NCBI GenBank assembly: GCA_903900265.1
Contig: CAIUMM010000075.1
Span: 1 to 64,000 of the forward strand
From: an uncultured Pseudomonadota bacterium
Lineage (GTDB): Bacteria > Myxococcota_A > UBA796 > SXON01
Length of the DNA stretch: 64,000 nucleotides
Direction of reading: 5' to 3'
In this document: positions 32,025 to 41,309 of the stretch, in pieces
How positions within the stretch are numbered: position 1 is the stretch's first letter
Layout: each line of letters begins with the position of its first letter
The notes under the pieces: generated by a model
The model's input: the letters and a program-made list of their open reading frames with translations, nothing else
Told to the model about the DNA's origin: nothing
Databases searched by the model: none
Position numbers and translations under genes: made by a program

Positions 32025-33278
32025 ATGTCCCTTGTCCCTGTTCACGGCGGCGGTCCTCTCACCAACCGGATCCTGCCGTTCACCGCGCGCAAGGCGCTGA
32101 TGGCCGAAGCTGCGGGCATGACCAAGATCGCGGTTTCCGACGGGGATCTCTCGGTGGTGTACCGCATCGCCGACGGCACGCTCTCGCCGCTGCAGGGCTA
32201 CATGGGCGAGACCACCTACAACCGGGTGCTCGACCAGAAGAACATCGTCGGTCCCGACGGCAACACCCACGCGTGGACCATCCCGCTGGCGCTGCCCGTC
32301 ACCGACGCGGAGTCGTCGCGGCTCAAGGTCGGGACGCGCGCCGCGCTCGTCAACGCTGCGGGCGATGTGTTCGGCACCATCACCGTCTCGAGCATCTTCC
32401 AGTGGGACAAGCAGCGTTACGTCGAGAAGGTCTACGGCACGTCGCGCCTCGACCATCCGGGCGCGCGCATCGCGACCGATGACGCCCGCACCACGCTGAT
32501 CGGCGGCTTGATCGACGTACTCCCCGCCCGTCGCAACGGCGAGTACGGCGACCTCATGAACTCCCCGGCGCGCACCCGCCAGATGATCGAAGAGAAGGGG
32601 TGGGAGGCTGCGCTGGCCTTCCAGACCCGCAACCCGCTGCACCGCGCCCACGAGTACGCGCTGGTGTACGGCGTCGAGCAGCTCACCCGCGGCGGCAAGT
32701 ACGCCGGCGTCGTGCTCAACCCGCTCGTGGGCCAGCTCAAGAGCGACGACGTCAACGCCTCCACGCGCGTCGAGACCTACCGCATCCTGCGCGACGGCCG
32801 GCTGCTCGGCCAGGGCGACAGCGACGCCTCCTTGTGGGCCGACGCCGGGTACGACCTGAACGACGTGTTCGAGCTCGTTTGCCTCGACATGAAGATGTTC
32901 TACGGCGGTCCTGCCGAGGCGGTGATGCACGCCATCTACCGTCAGAACCACGGCTTCTCGCACATCGTCATCGGCCGCAAGCACGCCGACGCGCCGTACG
33001 ACGACAAGGCCGCGATCTGGGGCGACTTCGACGCGCAGCAGATCTTCGACAACCTGCCGGGCCTGCTGGCTACCCAGCCGGTCAAGGTCGGCTTCGCCGC
33101 GTTCTACGAGCACCTTGGCCGCGTCGACCTCACTGAGCGTCACCCCGGCGTGGCGCCGTACAGCATCTCCGGCACCAAGATGCGCGAGCAGCTGGTCGCC
33201 GGTGAGCGCCCCGATCCCCGCATCATCCGCGGCGAGGTCGCGGACATCCTGTCGGCGGCCTACCGCTCCAAGGGCTGA
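32025..33278 (+). CDS. sat: Sulfate adenylyltransferase (ATP sulfurylase, Sat type)
   Basis: ATG 32025 follows CCGGAG by 7 nt. This 417-residue enzyme has LSPLQGYMG near residue 55, the nucleotide-binding AFQTRNPLHRAHEYAL motif, VLNPLVGQLKSDDV, YRILRDGRL, and HIVIGRKHADAP where many family members have GRDHAG. It also has the terminal SISGTKMREQL. It converts sulfate and ATP to adenosine 5'-phosphosulfate. No APS kinase or reductase gene is adjacent, so whether it serves assimilation cannot be told. Confidence 0.92.
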   Translation: MSLVPVHGGGPLTNRILPFTARKALMAEAAGMTKIAVSDGDLSVVYRIADGTLSPLQGYMGETTYNRVLDQKNIVGPDGNTHAWTIPLALPVTDAESSRLKVGTRAALVNAAGDVFGTITVSSIFQWDKQRYVEKVYGTSRLDHPGARIATDDARTTLIGGLIDVLPARRNGEYGDLMNSPARTRQMIEEKGWEAALAFQTRNPLHRAHEYALVYGVEQLTRGGKYAGVVLNPLVGQLKSDDVNASTRVETYRILRDGRLLGQGDSDASLWADAGYDLNDVFELVCLDMKMFYGGPAEAVMHAIYRQNHGFSHIVIGRKHADAPYDDKAAIWGDFDAQQIFDNLPGLLATQPVKVGFAAFYEHLGRVDLTERHPGVAPYSISGTKMREQLVAGERPDPRIIRGEVADILSAAYRSKG

Positions 33279-33289
33279 TTCCGGCGCGT

Positions 33290-34126
33290 ATGGCTGGCGT
33301 CTACACTCTACGCACCCCGCGGCACGCCTGTACGCCGCGGGACACCGCGCGCGCGGGGGATCTGTGGCGTGTGGTGCAAGACGCCGCGGTTCAGGACGCA
33401 TCCGACAAGGGCTGGCCGCCGGAGCGCTTTCGCGCAGCCGGTACCGGGTTTGTCGTGCGGGAGATGCGCGCGATCCACCAGCGGGAGGCCAGCTACGGCG
33501 AGGCGTTGACGCTTCGGACGCAGGTGGCTGATCACCGCCGCGACGTGATGATGCGCCGCGAGACACAGATCGACGGCGTGATGGACGCGACCGCCGATTG
33601 GGTGCACATCGGCCGCGAGGGCTCGCCCCAGCGCGCTACGCCCGAGCTGATCGCTGCGTTCCCGGCGAGCGCGACGGCGCCGGCGCTCCCGCCGTTACCC
33701 GAGCCCCCGGCGGGTCTCGCTGCGGGTGCTGCTGCGGGGGGACCGACTCCGCTGCCGACGTTCATTTTCTCGCCGTGGTGGACCGAGATGGATCCGCTCG
33801 GGCACACCAATCACCCGCGCTACGTAGACTGGGCGGATGAATCGCTCAGTCGCGCCTTGCACGCAGCGGGGATCGACCCGACCGGGCTGGTGCCGATCGC
33901 CGAGCGCGTGCGCTTTCGGGCTGGCGCGCGGGCGGTCGACACGATCACCGTCACCGGGCAGCGCTTAGGCGCGGTGGCGGTGCAGACCGCCGCAGGGGTG
34001 CGTCACGGCGTGGCGTTCCAGTTTCGCGCGCGGCGCGGGGACGCGTCTGCAACGTCCGCGCTTGGCGCAGGCGACGTCGTCGCGGACATGTACATCGTGC
34101 GCGCCCATTTGCAGGGCGATCTGTAG
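33290..34126 (+). CDS. Double hotdog-fold thioesterase-like protein
   Basis: This 278-residue protein seems to hold two 4HBT-like halves. The N-terminal half (about 20-110) has WRVVQDAAVQDASDKGW and TGFVVREMRAIHQREASYGEALTLRTQVADHRRDVMMRRETQI. The C-terminal half (about 160-275) has WWTEMDPLGHTNHPRYVDWADESLSRAL, the classic catalytic D-x-x-x-H-x-N motif of acyl-CoA thioesterases. A Pro/Ala linker separates them. Such fused hotdogs occur in acyl-ACP thioesterases. It starts 12 nt after sat, so may share its transcript. Confidence 0.7.
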   Translation: MAGVYTLRTPRHACTPRDTARAGDLWRVVQDAAVQDASDKGWPPERFRAAGTGFVVREMRAIHQREASYGEALTLRTQVADHRRDVMMRRETQIDGVMDATADWVHIGREGSPQRATPELIAAFPASATAPALPPLPEPPAGLAAGAAAGGPTPLPTFIFSPWWTEMDPLGHTNHPRYVDWADESLSRALHAAGIDPTGLVPIAERVRFRAGARAVDTITVTGQRLGAVAVQTAAGVRHGVAFQFRARRGDASATSALGAGDVVADMYIVRAHLQGDL

Positions 34127-34216
34127 CGGCGGGTTTCTGGGGTGCTCCGCGTTAGTTCGATCGTCTGCGCGCTGGAAAGCTTGGCCCTCCGTTCCCTTCG
34201 ATCGTTGTTGAACTGC

Positions 34217-36646
34217 GTGCCGCTGATCCGGCTGCTTTTTTTTGCGCTCGGGGTTGGCTGCACGCCGTATCGACCGTACCCGCTGATGAAGATGGACGTG
34301 GCGCCGCTCCCGGGCCAAGCCGTGGCCCAAGCCTTTGCGCCTACCGGCTTGGCGGTGCTCACCGACGGCACCGTCGCCATCAGCGCGAGCGGCCCGGCGA
34401 ACGTGCTGTACGAGCCCGCGACCGACGGGGTCCCCGGCGCCTCGGTCGCGCCGGTCGGGTTCATCCTGCCGCTGCGTGATCCGCGTCTGGATTGCGGCGA
34501 TTGTCGCCGGCCGGCGTTTCGGGCGACCACGCGCTTGTCCCCGCACGCGATCCATTGGCAGCCCTGGGCAGGGCTAGCGGTCGAGCCCGTAGACATCGAG
34601 GACCTCGCGGCGTTTGGCGGCGCGCAGGTGCTGGGCATCACCGGCTACAGCACCGTCGGGCGGCGCACCGGCTACCGCAAAGACAACACGGCGCGGCCTC
34701 GCCAGCAGACCGAGCGGATCTTCGTGCTCGAGCGCATGGCCGAAGCAGACACGGGCGCAGGCACGGGCGCAGGCACGGACACGGCGGCGGGCACCGCAGG
34801 GGGAGTCTGGGAGGAGCGCCGCCTCCCAGAGGTCGATCGCTTCCGCGACGCGCTCTCCGATTGGGGGCGTTCGCGGTGTGACGGCGACATGCAGGTGCAG
34901 GGGCTCGCGTGGAACCCGCTCGCCGGGGTGGCGTACGTCGGGCTGCGGCGCTGCGATGGGCCAGTGGTGCGGGTGCTCTCGTATGATCTGCGCGCGGCGG
35001 CCGCAGGACAGGCGGTGGACATCGTCGTGGAGGCCGAGGGGGTGACCGGCGGCGCCGGGCCCACCGAAGGCGTGACCGGACTGCACTGGAACGGCGGCTT
35101 GTGGGCGACGACCGCCTGGGATTCGTACGGCCACGCCACCGAGCCCGCGTGGGGCGGGCGTCTGCATCGGGTCGTCGCGTCGGAGGGCGGCGTGGGGACG
35201 CTCGAGCCTGTCGGCGAGGGCTTCCTGGACCGTCCATCGGCGCTTTGGCTTCCGGCCGCGTCGGGTTTTCCTGCGGTGGATCCGCGCAGCGACGCGGTGG
35301 TGCTTTTTGACGATGACACCCAGCGTGCGCACGCGCCTACGGTCACGTTCGTCGCCGCGCCGCTGCCGCGTCCGGGCGATGGCAAGTGGGCGGCGCTCGC
35401 CGAGCTGCGGGACCTCGGAGAAGGGCAACCCCTCGGCTTGAACGGCTTTGATCTGCGTTGGTATGCGCGGGACCACCGCCTCGCTCAGCTGGATGTGGTG
35501 CTGGATCGCCGTCAGGATGGCGCTCCCGGCGCGTGGACCCGCGCGGTCGGCGGGCTCTGGCAGATGCGCGTGGGCGGTACCTTAGGGCTGATCGCGTCGG
35601 CCACGGGCCTGTCCCGGTGGGTGGGCCACGATCGCCAAGCGGTCGCGCTCACCGACTGGAAGGAGTCTCCGGCGCTGCGCTTTCATGCGTTTCGGGCGGA
35701 GATGTCGGTGGTGCCCCGCGATCGCGAGCGCCAGAACCCTTCGGTCGCCCACCTGCTCCCCGAGCTTCGCCCTGAATACACGGTCACCGTCCCGCTCCCG
35801 GTCCCCGCGTCCGAGTCGGCGGGCCTACTGTTGCAGGGGATAGAGATTGACACCGCCGCGCGTGCGGACCGGGGGATCTGCGTCGCGGCGATCGACATGG
35901 GCGTGTCCTGGCACTCTGCGGCGCATGACGCTGTCGACGTGCGTGCCTTGTTGATCGGGGGCTTGTGCAACGACTTCGACACCCGCGGCAGCGGGCTTCG
36001 GCACGGCCGCACGACCGACGTCGCGGGGGGTGTGACGGTGGGGCTGCGCTTTGCCGTGGTGGAAGGCGGACATCCAAGCACGTGGTCGGCGCAAGTCGCC
36101 GATCTGGCGCTACCGGCGGGTGCGGCCTCGCCGCCCGGCTCGGATGACGCTGCGTCGCGCGCGCACGTGCACTGTGTCTCCGTGGCCGATCGTCGCGACA
36201 TCGCTGCCGGAAATGCCGGGGATCGAAGCTTGCAGATCGGCATTGAGGGTGCGCCTATCGCCGGTGCGCTCTCCGGTTTTGCGCTGGCGCTGGACCCGGT
36301 GGGCTTCGCGCCGGACGTCGCCGCGCAGCCGTTGACTGAGGCGCAGGCATTGAACCGAAACGTGTATGTACATCGGTATCTGCTGCGTTCTTTTGGAGGT
36401 CCCGGATCGGTTCTGGAGGGCGGCATTACCCACGGCATCCACCGCTCCGGCTTCATGCGCGACAACCAAACCCCGTCGGCGTTGTTGTTGCGCGCCGACA
36501 TGACCGGGTTCACCGAGGCCGGGCAGGCCTGGGACATGCTCGCGCCTGCGCGCCAAGACCCGAACTTGTTGCCTGAAGACGGCTTTGTACGCTGGGCTGT
36601 CGGGTTGCCGCACGCGAAGGAGGCCACGTGCTCTACCGCAGAGTAG
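34217..36646 (+). CDS. Large lipoprotein, beta-propeller-like, paired with porin
   Basis: The chosen GTG gives MPLIRLLFFALGVGC, a lipoprotein signal; the frame is open to GTG 34142, so the start is uncertain. The ~790-residue mature part has repeating beta segments (AFAPTGLAVLTDGTVAI, GDMQVQGLAWNPLAGVAYVGL, GVTGLHWNGGLWATTAWDSYG) that read like propeller blades, then a C-terminal region ending in a YGITHGIHRSGF-like stretch and RWAVGLP. No family is recognised. It overlaps the porin gene by 19 nt, suggesting an outer-membrane lipoprotein working with that channel. Confidence 0.65.
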   Translation: MPLIRLLFFALGVGCTPYRPYPLMKMDVAPLPGQAVAQAFAPTGLAVLTDGTVAISASGPANVLYEPATDGVPGASVAPVGFILPLRDPRLDCGDCRRPAFRATTRLSPHAIHWQPWAGLAVEPVDIEDLAAFGGAQVLGITGYSTVGRRTGYRKDNTARPRQQTERIFVLERMAEADTGAGTGAGTDTAAGTAGGVWEERRLPEVDRFRDALSDWGRSRCDGDMQVQGLAWNPLAGVAYVGLRRCDGPVVRVLSYDLRAAAAGQAVDIVVEAEGVTGGAGPTEGVTGLHWNGGLWATTAWDSYGHATEPAWGGRLHRVVASEGGVGTLEPVGEGFLDRPSALWLPAASGFPAVDPRSDAVVLFDDDTQRAHAPTVTFVAAPLPRPGDGKWAALAELRDLGEGQPLGLNGFDLRWYARDHRLAQLDVVLDRRQDGAPGAWTRAVGGLWQMRVGGTLGLIASATGLSRWVGHDRQAVALTDWKESPALRFHAFRAEMSVVPRDRERQNPSVAHLLPELRPEYTVTVPLPVPASESAGLLLQGIEIDTAARADRGICVAAIDMGVSWHSAAHDAVDVRALLIGGLCNDFDTRGSGLRHGRTTDVAGGVTVGLRFAVVEGGHPSTWSAQVADLALPAGAASPPGSDDAASRAHVHCVSVADRRDIAAGNAGDRSLQIGIEGAPIAGALSGFALALDPVGFAPDVAAQPLTEAQALNRNVYVHRYLLRSFGGPGSVLEGGITHGIHRSGFMRDNQTPSALLLRADMTGFTEAGQAWDMLAPARQDPNLLPEDGFVRWAVGLPHAKEATCSTAE

Positions 36647-37851
36647 CCTCGGTGCTCGCGCTGTTCGGGCTGACGCTGGTCGGGCTGACGCCGCTCGTGG
36701 CGCGCGCAGCGGACGACGCCGATCCTTTTGGGCCGCAGCTGGAGTGGAAGCCGGTCTTGAACATACGCGGGCGCGTCGAAGGAGCCGGTGCTCCCCTGCC
36801 GGATGCCCACACTATCGGGCAAGTCGCGCGGGTCGGAGTTGAGGCGCGGCGCGGTATACTTTCAGCGCGGGTGTCGCTTCAGGAGGTGCGGCAATGGACC
36901 GGAAACGGCGATGTGACGTCTGCGGAAGGCAGCTTCCTCCCGGATCTTGCGGAAGGTTGGGCACGCTTCGACGGAGAGCTCTCTCCCAACGTCGGCGGGC
37001 GGTTGACCATCGGACGGCAGGCGATTCAGATCGACGACGGCCGTCTGGTCGGCTTGCGCGCCTGGGACTTGCAACAGCAGTTCCTCGATGCGTTTCGCTT
37101 CGAACTGCAGGCGAAGCCCCTGTCTTTTGAGCTGGTGAACGCACGAAGGTTTGGCGTGGGGGAGGGGCCAGATGCGGCGGGGGACGACCCGTTCACCCTC
37201 GGCGTCACGGTGCTGCGTTTGGGGGCGTCGCGGGAGGGCGCGAACGCCGATGGGCGCGTCGACGCGGTGTCGGTCGTAGACGCTCGCAAGACGACGTTTG
37301 TGACGAGCACGACGGGCTTTTTTGGAGAGCTGGCGATGGGCCGCGGGCTCGGCTCTGGCGAGGTCTACGTGCAGCAGAACAACGAGGGCAACGCGACCTT
37401 CGGCGCGGTGGAGCTCGGTTGGGTGGTCGGTCGAAATCGTGCGTGGGTGGTGCGCGCCCGGTACCTGGACGCGAGCGGAGACTCGGGTGTGGGCGGAGCG
37501 CGGGGGCGCGGGTCGTTGTCGGCCTTTCAACCCGTCTTAGGCGACACCCACGATCAGTTCGGCCTGCTCGACCTGCTTCAGCCCGGGGATGACGCGCGGG
37601 GGCTGTCGGACCTCGCCGCGCTCGCTGAGGTGCAGGCGGGCGCCCGCTTGGCGGTGCGCGGGAGCGTACATCGCCTCGCTTCGTCGCTCGGCGGCATGGA
37701 CGGGTACGGCGTCTATGGCTACGAAACTGATCTTTCGTTGACGTGGCACGTCACTCCCTACGCAGTGGTCGACCTCGGCGTAGGTCAGGTTCTCGGCGGA
37801 TCGTTGGGCCCTCGCTCCGGTGCGTACGTACAGATTGATGTAGCGCTTTAG
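36628..37851 (+). CDS. Outer membrane beta-barrel protein, alginate-export-like
   Basis: GTG 36628 has AGGAGG 4 nt upstream, inside the end of the preceding gene. The signal is MLYRRVASVLALFGLTLVGLTPLVARA. The mature ~380 residues alternate polar and apolar strands (GRLTIGRQAIQIDDGRLVGL, DAVSVVDARKTTFVTST, YGYETDLSLTWHVTPYAVVDLGVGQ), and the protein ends in YVQIDVAL. GRLTIGRQ with IDDGRLVGLRAWD matches the alginate-export porin family pattern (PF13372). The closing strand supports an outer-membrane location. Its cargo is unknown. Confidence 0.7.
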   Translation: MLYRRVASVLALFGLTLVGLTPLVARAADDADPFGPQLEWKPVLNIRGRVEGAGAPLPDAHTIGQVARVGVEARRGILSARVSLQEVRQWTGNGDVTSAEGSFLPDLAEGWARFDGELSPNVGGRLTIGRQAIQIDDGRLVGLRAWDLQQQFLDAFRFELQAKPLSFELVNARRFGVGEGPDAAGDDPFTLGVTVLRLGASREGANADGRVDAVSVVDARKTTFVTSTTGFFGELAMGRGLGSGEVYVQQNNEGNATFGAVELGWVVGRNRAWVVRARYLDASGDSGVGGARGRGSLSAFQPVLGDTHDQFGLLDLLQPGDDARGLSDLAALAEVQAGARLAVRGSVHRLASSLGGMDGYGVYGYETDLSLTWHVTPYAVVDLGVGQVLGGSLGPRSGAYVQIDVAL

Positions 37852-37909
37852 TCCGGCCATGGGCTTGCTCTCGCCGGGCCATGGGCTTGCGAAGGCGACC
37901 GGGAAGATG

Positions 37910-37915
37910 TAGTGT
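37910..37915 (+). promoter_or_regulatory. -10 element (TAGTGT), leaderless GTG start
   Basis: TAGTGT fits TAnnnT and ends 6 nt before GTG 37922; there is no Shine-Dalgarno sequence. Confidence 0.45.
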
Positions 37916-37921
37916 GCGGCC

Positions 37922-39421
37922 GTGTATGCATCGACTGGCGGCATGAGACGACGGTTCTTGTACGCCGCCGTCGTGGTCGTCGGGGCCGTTGTGGTGGTCG
38001 GTGCCGTTGCGGGTCTCTTTTACGCATGGTTCGGGCCCGCGGGCTCCCGATGGCTGCTCGCCCCCAGCCCTGCGCCTACCCGGCCAAACATCGTGGTCAT
38101 CGACATCGACACCCTCCGGGCGGACCGCATCGACGCCAAAGAGGGCGACGCTTGGGTCATGCCCAACCTGCGTAAGCTTGCGACGCGCGGGGTCCGCTTC
38201 GATCACATGATCAGTCAGGGCGGCTGGACCGCTCCCGCGCTCGACGCGCTGCTGTCTGGGCGCTACCCGCTGACCTTCAGCGTGGCTGGGGGTGTGATGC
38301 CCAAACGGGCTCCGGGAACGCGGCTTTTTCCTCAGATACTCAGTCTCTACGACTATCAAACCGCGGGACTGTGGTCGTTCGGCGTCCCGTTAGTGCACGA
38401 GATCGCCCAGACGGCGTTCAGCTACAACGCTACGCTCCAGATGCACGGGACGTCAGCGGCTAGCCTCTCTGCCCAGTTCGAGGGCTGGCTCGGCCAGCCG
38501 CCTACCCAGCCATTCTTCCTGTTTGTACATAATTTCGATGCGCAGGTCCCTGGACCTACGTTCGGCGAGGCGAACGTGCATCGTTTCGGTGGGGAGCGGC
38601 AGGGATGTCCTGCTGCGGGGTACGACGACACCTACGCGAACCTGCGCGGCAGTCGCGGGGACGCCGCGGCGCGCACGGAGGCCATCGCCCATTACAATGG
38701 CGTGCTGGGTGGCTACGACGAGGTGCTCGGTCGCTTGTTCACGATGCTCGACGAGGCTGGCGTGAGCGACCACACCTACATCATCGTCACTTCCAACCAC
38801 GGCGAGGATCTGGTCGATCACGAGGACACCATCACCCACGGCAGCCTCTACGATGTGGTGACGCGGGTGCCGCTGATCATCGTCGGGCCCGGCGTGGCCG
38901 GCGCTGGCCGAACCGTAGAGGCGGTTGTCCAGACGCTCGACCTCGCGCCGACGATCCTCGACCTCGCCGGGGTGCCTCCGGACGTCGGGATGATCGGGAA
39001 GTCGCTGCGTCCGCTGCTCGAACACCCCGAGGGCGCGGAGGGCTTCGGCGATCGTCCGGTCTTCAGCAAGACCAACGCGAACAACATGTCGCTGCGCCAA
39101 GGCTCGATGAAGCTGATCCTGCGTAACGACGCAGCCGACTGGAGGCCGCGCCGGCGGTCTCCCGGGGATGCAGGTACGCGCACGGCCAAGGAGCCCTGGT
39201 ACGAGCTCTACGACCTCGCCGCAGACCCGGACGAGAAGCACGACCTCGCCGCCTCTCGCCCCGAGGAGCTGGCGCGATTCCAAACCACGCTCACCGCTTG
39301 GCGCGACTTCAACCGGAAGGACGAAGAAGGCGCAGCGTTGACGCCGGTGAGCGAGGAGATGCTGCGTCGCTTTCGTGAGAACGGGTACTGGAAGATCGTT
39401 GGCGAGGACGCGGGGCGCTAG
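37922..39421 (+). CDS. Sulfatase-fold membrane protein with Thr at the nucleophile site
   Basis: This 499-residue protein has an N-terminal transmembrane helix (about 10-36) and then an alkaline-phosphatase-superfamily domain: NIVVIDIDTLRAD with metal-binding D61 and D63, GGWTAPALDALLSGRYP, TSNHGEDLVDHEDTITHGSLYD and TVEAVVQTLDLAPTILDLAGV. In sulfatases the Cys or Ser of CxPSR becomes formylglycine; here the position is Thr (T103-A-P-A-L), so formylglycine is impossible. Thr nucleophiles are known in phosphoethanolamine transferases and related hydrolases. It is probably a periplasm-facing phosphotransferase or phosphodiesterase. Confidence 0.82.
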   Translation: MYASTGGMRRRFLYAAVVVVGAVVVVGAVAGLFYAWFGPAGSRWLLAPSPAPTRPNIVVIDIDTLRADRIDAKEGDAWVMPNLRKLATRGVRFDHMISQGGWTAPALDALLSGRYPLTFSVAGGVMPKRAPGTRLFPQILSLYDYQTAGLWSFGVPLVHEIAQTAFSYNATLQMHGTSAASLSAQFEGWLGQPPTQPFFLFVHNFDAQVPGPTFGEANVHRFGGERQGCPAAGYDDTYANLRGSRGDAAARTEAIAHYNGVLGGYDEVLGRLFTMLDEAGVSDHTYIIVTSNHGEDLVDHEDTITHGSLYDVVTRVPLIIVGPGVAGAGRTVEAVVQTLDLAPTILDLAGVPPDVGMIGKSLRPLLEHPEGAEGFGDRPVFSKTNANNMSLRQGSMKLILRNDAADWRPRRRSPGDAGTRTAKEPWYELYDLAADPDEKHDLAASRPEELARFQTTLTAWRDFNRKDEEGAALTPVSEEMLRRFRENGYWKIVGEDAGR

Positions 39422-39438
39422 GGCGGTTAGAAACCCGC

Positions 39439-40605
39439 ATGTCTCGTGATCTCACCGCAGTGTTGGCCGATATGGTGGCGTTCCCGACGGTGTCGAGCGC
39501 GCCAGTCACGGCGTTGGCGGACTATATCGCCGACCGCTGCGAGGCGGCTGGCATGCGCGTCGAGCGCTACGAGAGCGAGCCTGGAAAGTGCAACGTCGTC
39601 TGCACCGCTGGGCCGATGACCGAGCGGAGGACCGGGTCCAAAGACGTGTCCCGTCCCGGCGTCGTGCTCTCGGGACACATGGACGTCGTCCCCGTAGTCG
39701 GGCAGCCGTGGACCTCCGACCCGTTCACGCTCACCCCGCGCGGCGACAACCTGCACGGGCGCGGCGCGTGTGACATGAAGGCGTTCCTCGCGGCAATCGT
39801 CCACGCGCTCCCCAAGCTGCCGCTGAAGCACCTGAAGCACGAGCTGGTTTTTGCCTTCACCCACGATGAAGAGACCGGCTGCAACGGATCGCGGCTGCTG
39901 GTCGAGCAGCTGCTCGCCGAGGGCCGCGCGCTCCCGACGTCTTGCTTGATCGGCGAGCCCACCTCGCTGGGGATCTTTCGGATGCACCCCGGACACGCGG
40001 TGGTGCGCATCACCTGCCGCGGTCAAGCTGCCCATTCGTCCAAGCCGGACCTCGGTAGGTCGGCGATCCTGCTGGCCGGGCGGGTGTTGGGCGCGCTCGA
40101 GCGCCTCGCCGCGGACTGGCGCACGACCAGCGCCGATCCGGTGCTCGCAGCGCTCTTGGAGCGGCCCTTCGTGGTGCTCAACGTCGGCACCATCCACGGC
40201 GGGAACGCGATCAACATCGTCCCAGACCGGTGCGTCATCGACGTCGGCTTTCGGCCGCTGCCCGGGATGATCGTCGATGATCTCGTGCGCGAGCTGACCG
40301 AGCGGGTCACCGAGGTTCACAGCCGGGACGTCGAGGTGGAGCTGCAGCGGGTGACCCCCGCGATGCTGACGCCCGAAGGCACCGCGCTTGAAGGCGTGCT
40401 CCGTGGATTTTCGCGCGCGCCGCAGATCGGGGCCGCCGCGTTCGCGACCGACGGGGGCAACCTCGAGCGGCTCGGGCTCAACACGCTGGTGTTCGGACCG
40501 GGCAGCATCGATGTGGCGCACAAAGCCGACGAGTTCGTTCCGGTGGCTGAGCTGTACCGGGCGGTGGACGTGGTGGAGGCGGTGGTGGGTAGCCGCTGTG
40601 TCTGA
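39439..40605 (+). CDS. argE: Acetylornithine deacetylase-type M20 metallopeptidase
   Basis: This 388-residue M20 enzyme has VLSGHMDVVPV with the first metal His, GRGACDMKAFLA with the bridging Asp, FTHDEETGCNGS with the general-base Glu pair, GEPTSLGIFRMHPGHAVVRI, a lid domain (GQAAHSSKPDLGRSAI), and AFATDGGNLERL near the end. This fits ArgE-type deacetylases; other N-acyl amino acid substrates are possible. TAGAAA lies 5 nt before the ATG. Its stop overlaps the next gene by 8 nt. Confidence 0.82.
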   Translation: MSRDLTAVLADMVAFPTVSSAPVTALADYIADRCEAAGMRVERYESEPGKCNVVCTAGPMTERRTGSKDVSRPGVVLSGHMDVVPVVGQPWTSDPFTLTPRGDNLHGRGACDMKAFLAAIVHALPKLPLKHLKHELVFAFTHDEETGCNGSRLLVEQLLAEGRALPTSCLIGEPTSLGIFRMHPGHAVVRITCRGQAAHSSKPDLGRSAILLAGRVLGALERLAADWRTTSADPVLAALLERPFVVLNVGTIHGGNAINIVPDRCVIDVGFRPLPGMIVDDLVRELTERVTEVHSRDVEVELQRVTPAMLTPEGTALEGVLRGFSRAPQIGAAAFATDGGNLERLGLNTLVFGPGSIDVAHKADEFVPVAELYRAVDVVEAVVGSRCV

Positions 40606-41305
40606 GGGAGGCGCGCTCGCTTTTGCGCAGGACTGGCCTGCGGCCCCGGAGTGCGCGGCGTTGCCGGGGCCGGTGTACCGGGGCGCGGGGGACGCTGCGT
40701 TGGCCGCGGTGATCGCGAGCCCGGACAGCAGCGCCGAGGTGGTTTTTCGCGACCGCTTTCCGCAAGCCGCGCTGGTGCAGCTGAAGGTCGCCGCGGTGCG
40801 GGTGCTGCCGGTGCAGTCGGTGCGCTCGTTTCTGGGGCTCGGGCACTTTGGGCGGCGCGTGTGGTTCTACCATGAGCTGCGCGCCTCGCTGTCCGAGCCG
40901 GTGCGCGCCTACTGGGACGCCCGGGAGCGCGACATCCGCAGCGGCCTCCTGTCGCAGGGGCTCTACGAGCGCGACGTCGAGCGACTCCGCGCGCACGTGC
41001 TGCCGCGGGTGCTACCTGCGGGTGCGATGGACGCGCTGCTGTCCTTCGATACGCTGTCGGAGCAGCAGGCCTGGGTGGCCGAGCATGTGCAGCGCCGGCG
41101 TTGGAAGCTCCTCGGCGTGCTGCCGGTCGCGCGTCGGCTGGATGCGCTGCTCACCACGGTGCATGTTCAGGACAGCCCAGAGCTACAATGGAGGCTGTTC
41201 GGTCGCTATTTGGACCTGGAGCGCGGGCCGGCGTATCTGTCTACGGCGGGGCACAAGGCGCTGCGCGCGGGGTTGGACCGGGTGCGCGTGGAGGTTGGGC
41301 CATAG
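40598..41305 (+). CDS. BtaA-like (DUF3419) protein, short form
   Basis: This 235-residue protein starts with GTG overlapping argE. YRGAGDAALAAVIASP, then FPQAALVQLKVAAVRVLPVQSVRSFLGLG, aligns by pattern with the SAM-binding GDN region of BtaA (3-amino-3-carboxypropyl transferase for betaine lipid synthesis). WFYHELRASLSEPVRAYWDARERDIRSGLLSQGLYERDVERLRAHVLPRVL matches the later helical part. The protein is shorter than BtaA and the N-terminal strand before the Gly motif is reduced. A SAM-dependent transferase on a lipid or small metabolite is inferred; it may be degenerate. Confidence 0.55.
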   Translation: MSEGGALAFAQDWPAAPECAALPGPVYRGAGDAALAAVIASPDSSAEVVFRDRFPQAALVQLKVAAVRVLPVQSVRSFLGLGHFGRRVWFYHELRASLSEPVRAYWDARERDIRSGLLSQGLYERDVERLRAHVLPRVLPAGAMDALLSFDTLSEQQAWVAEHVQRRRWKLLGVLPVARRLDALLTTVHVQDSPELQWRLFGRYLDLERGPAYLSTAGHKALRAGLDRVRVEVGP

Positions 41306-41309
41306 GGCT

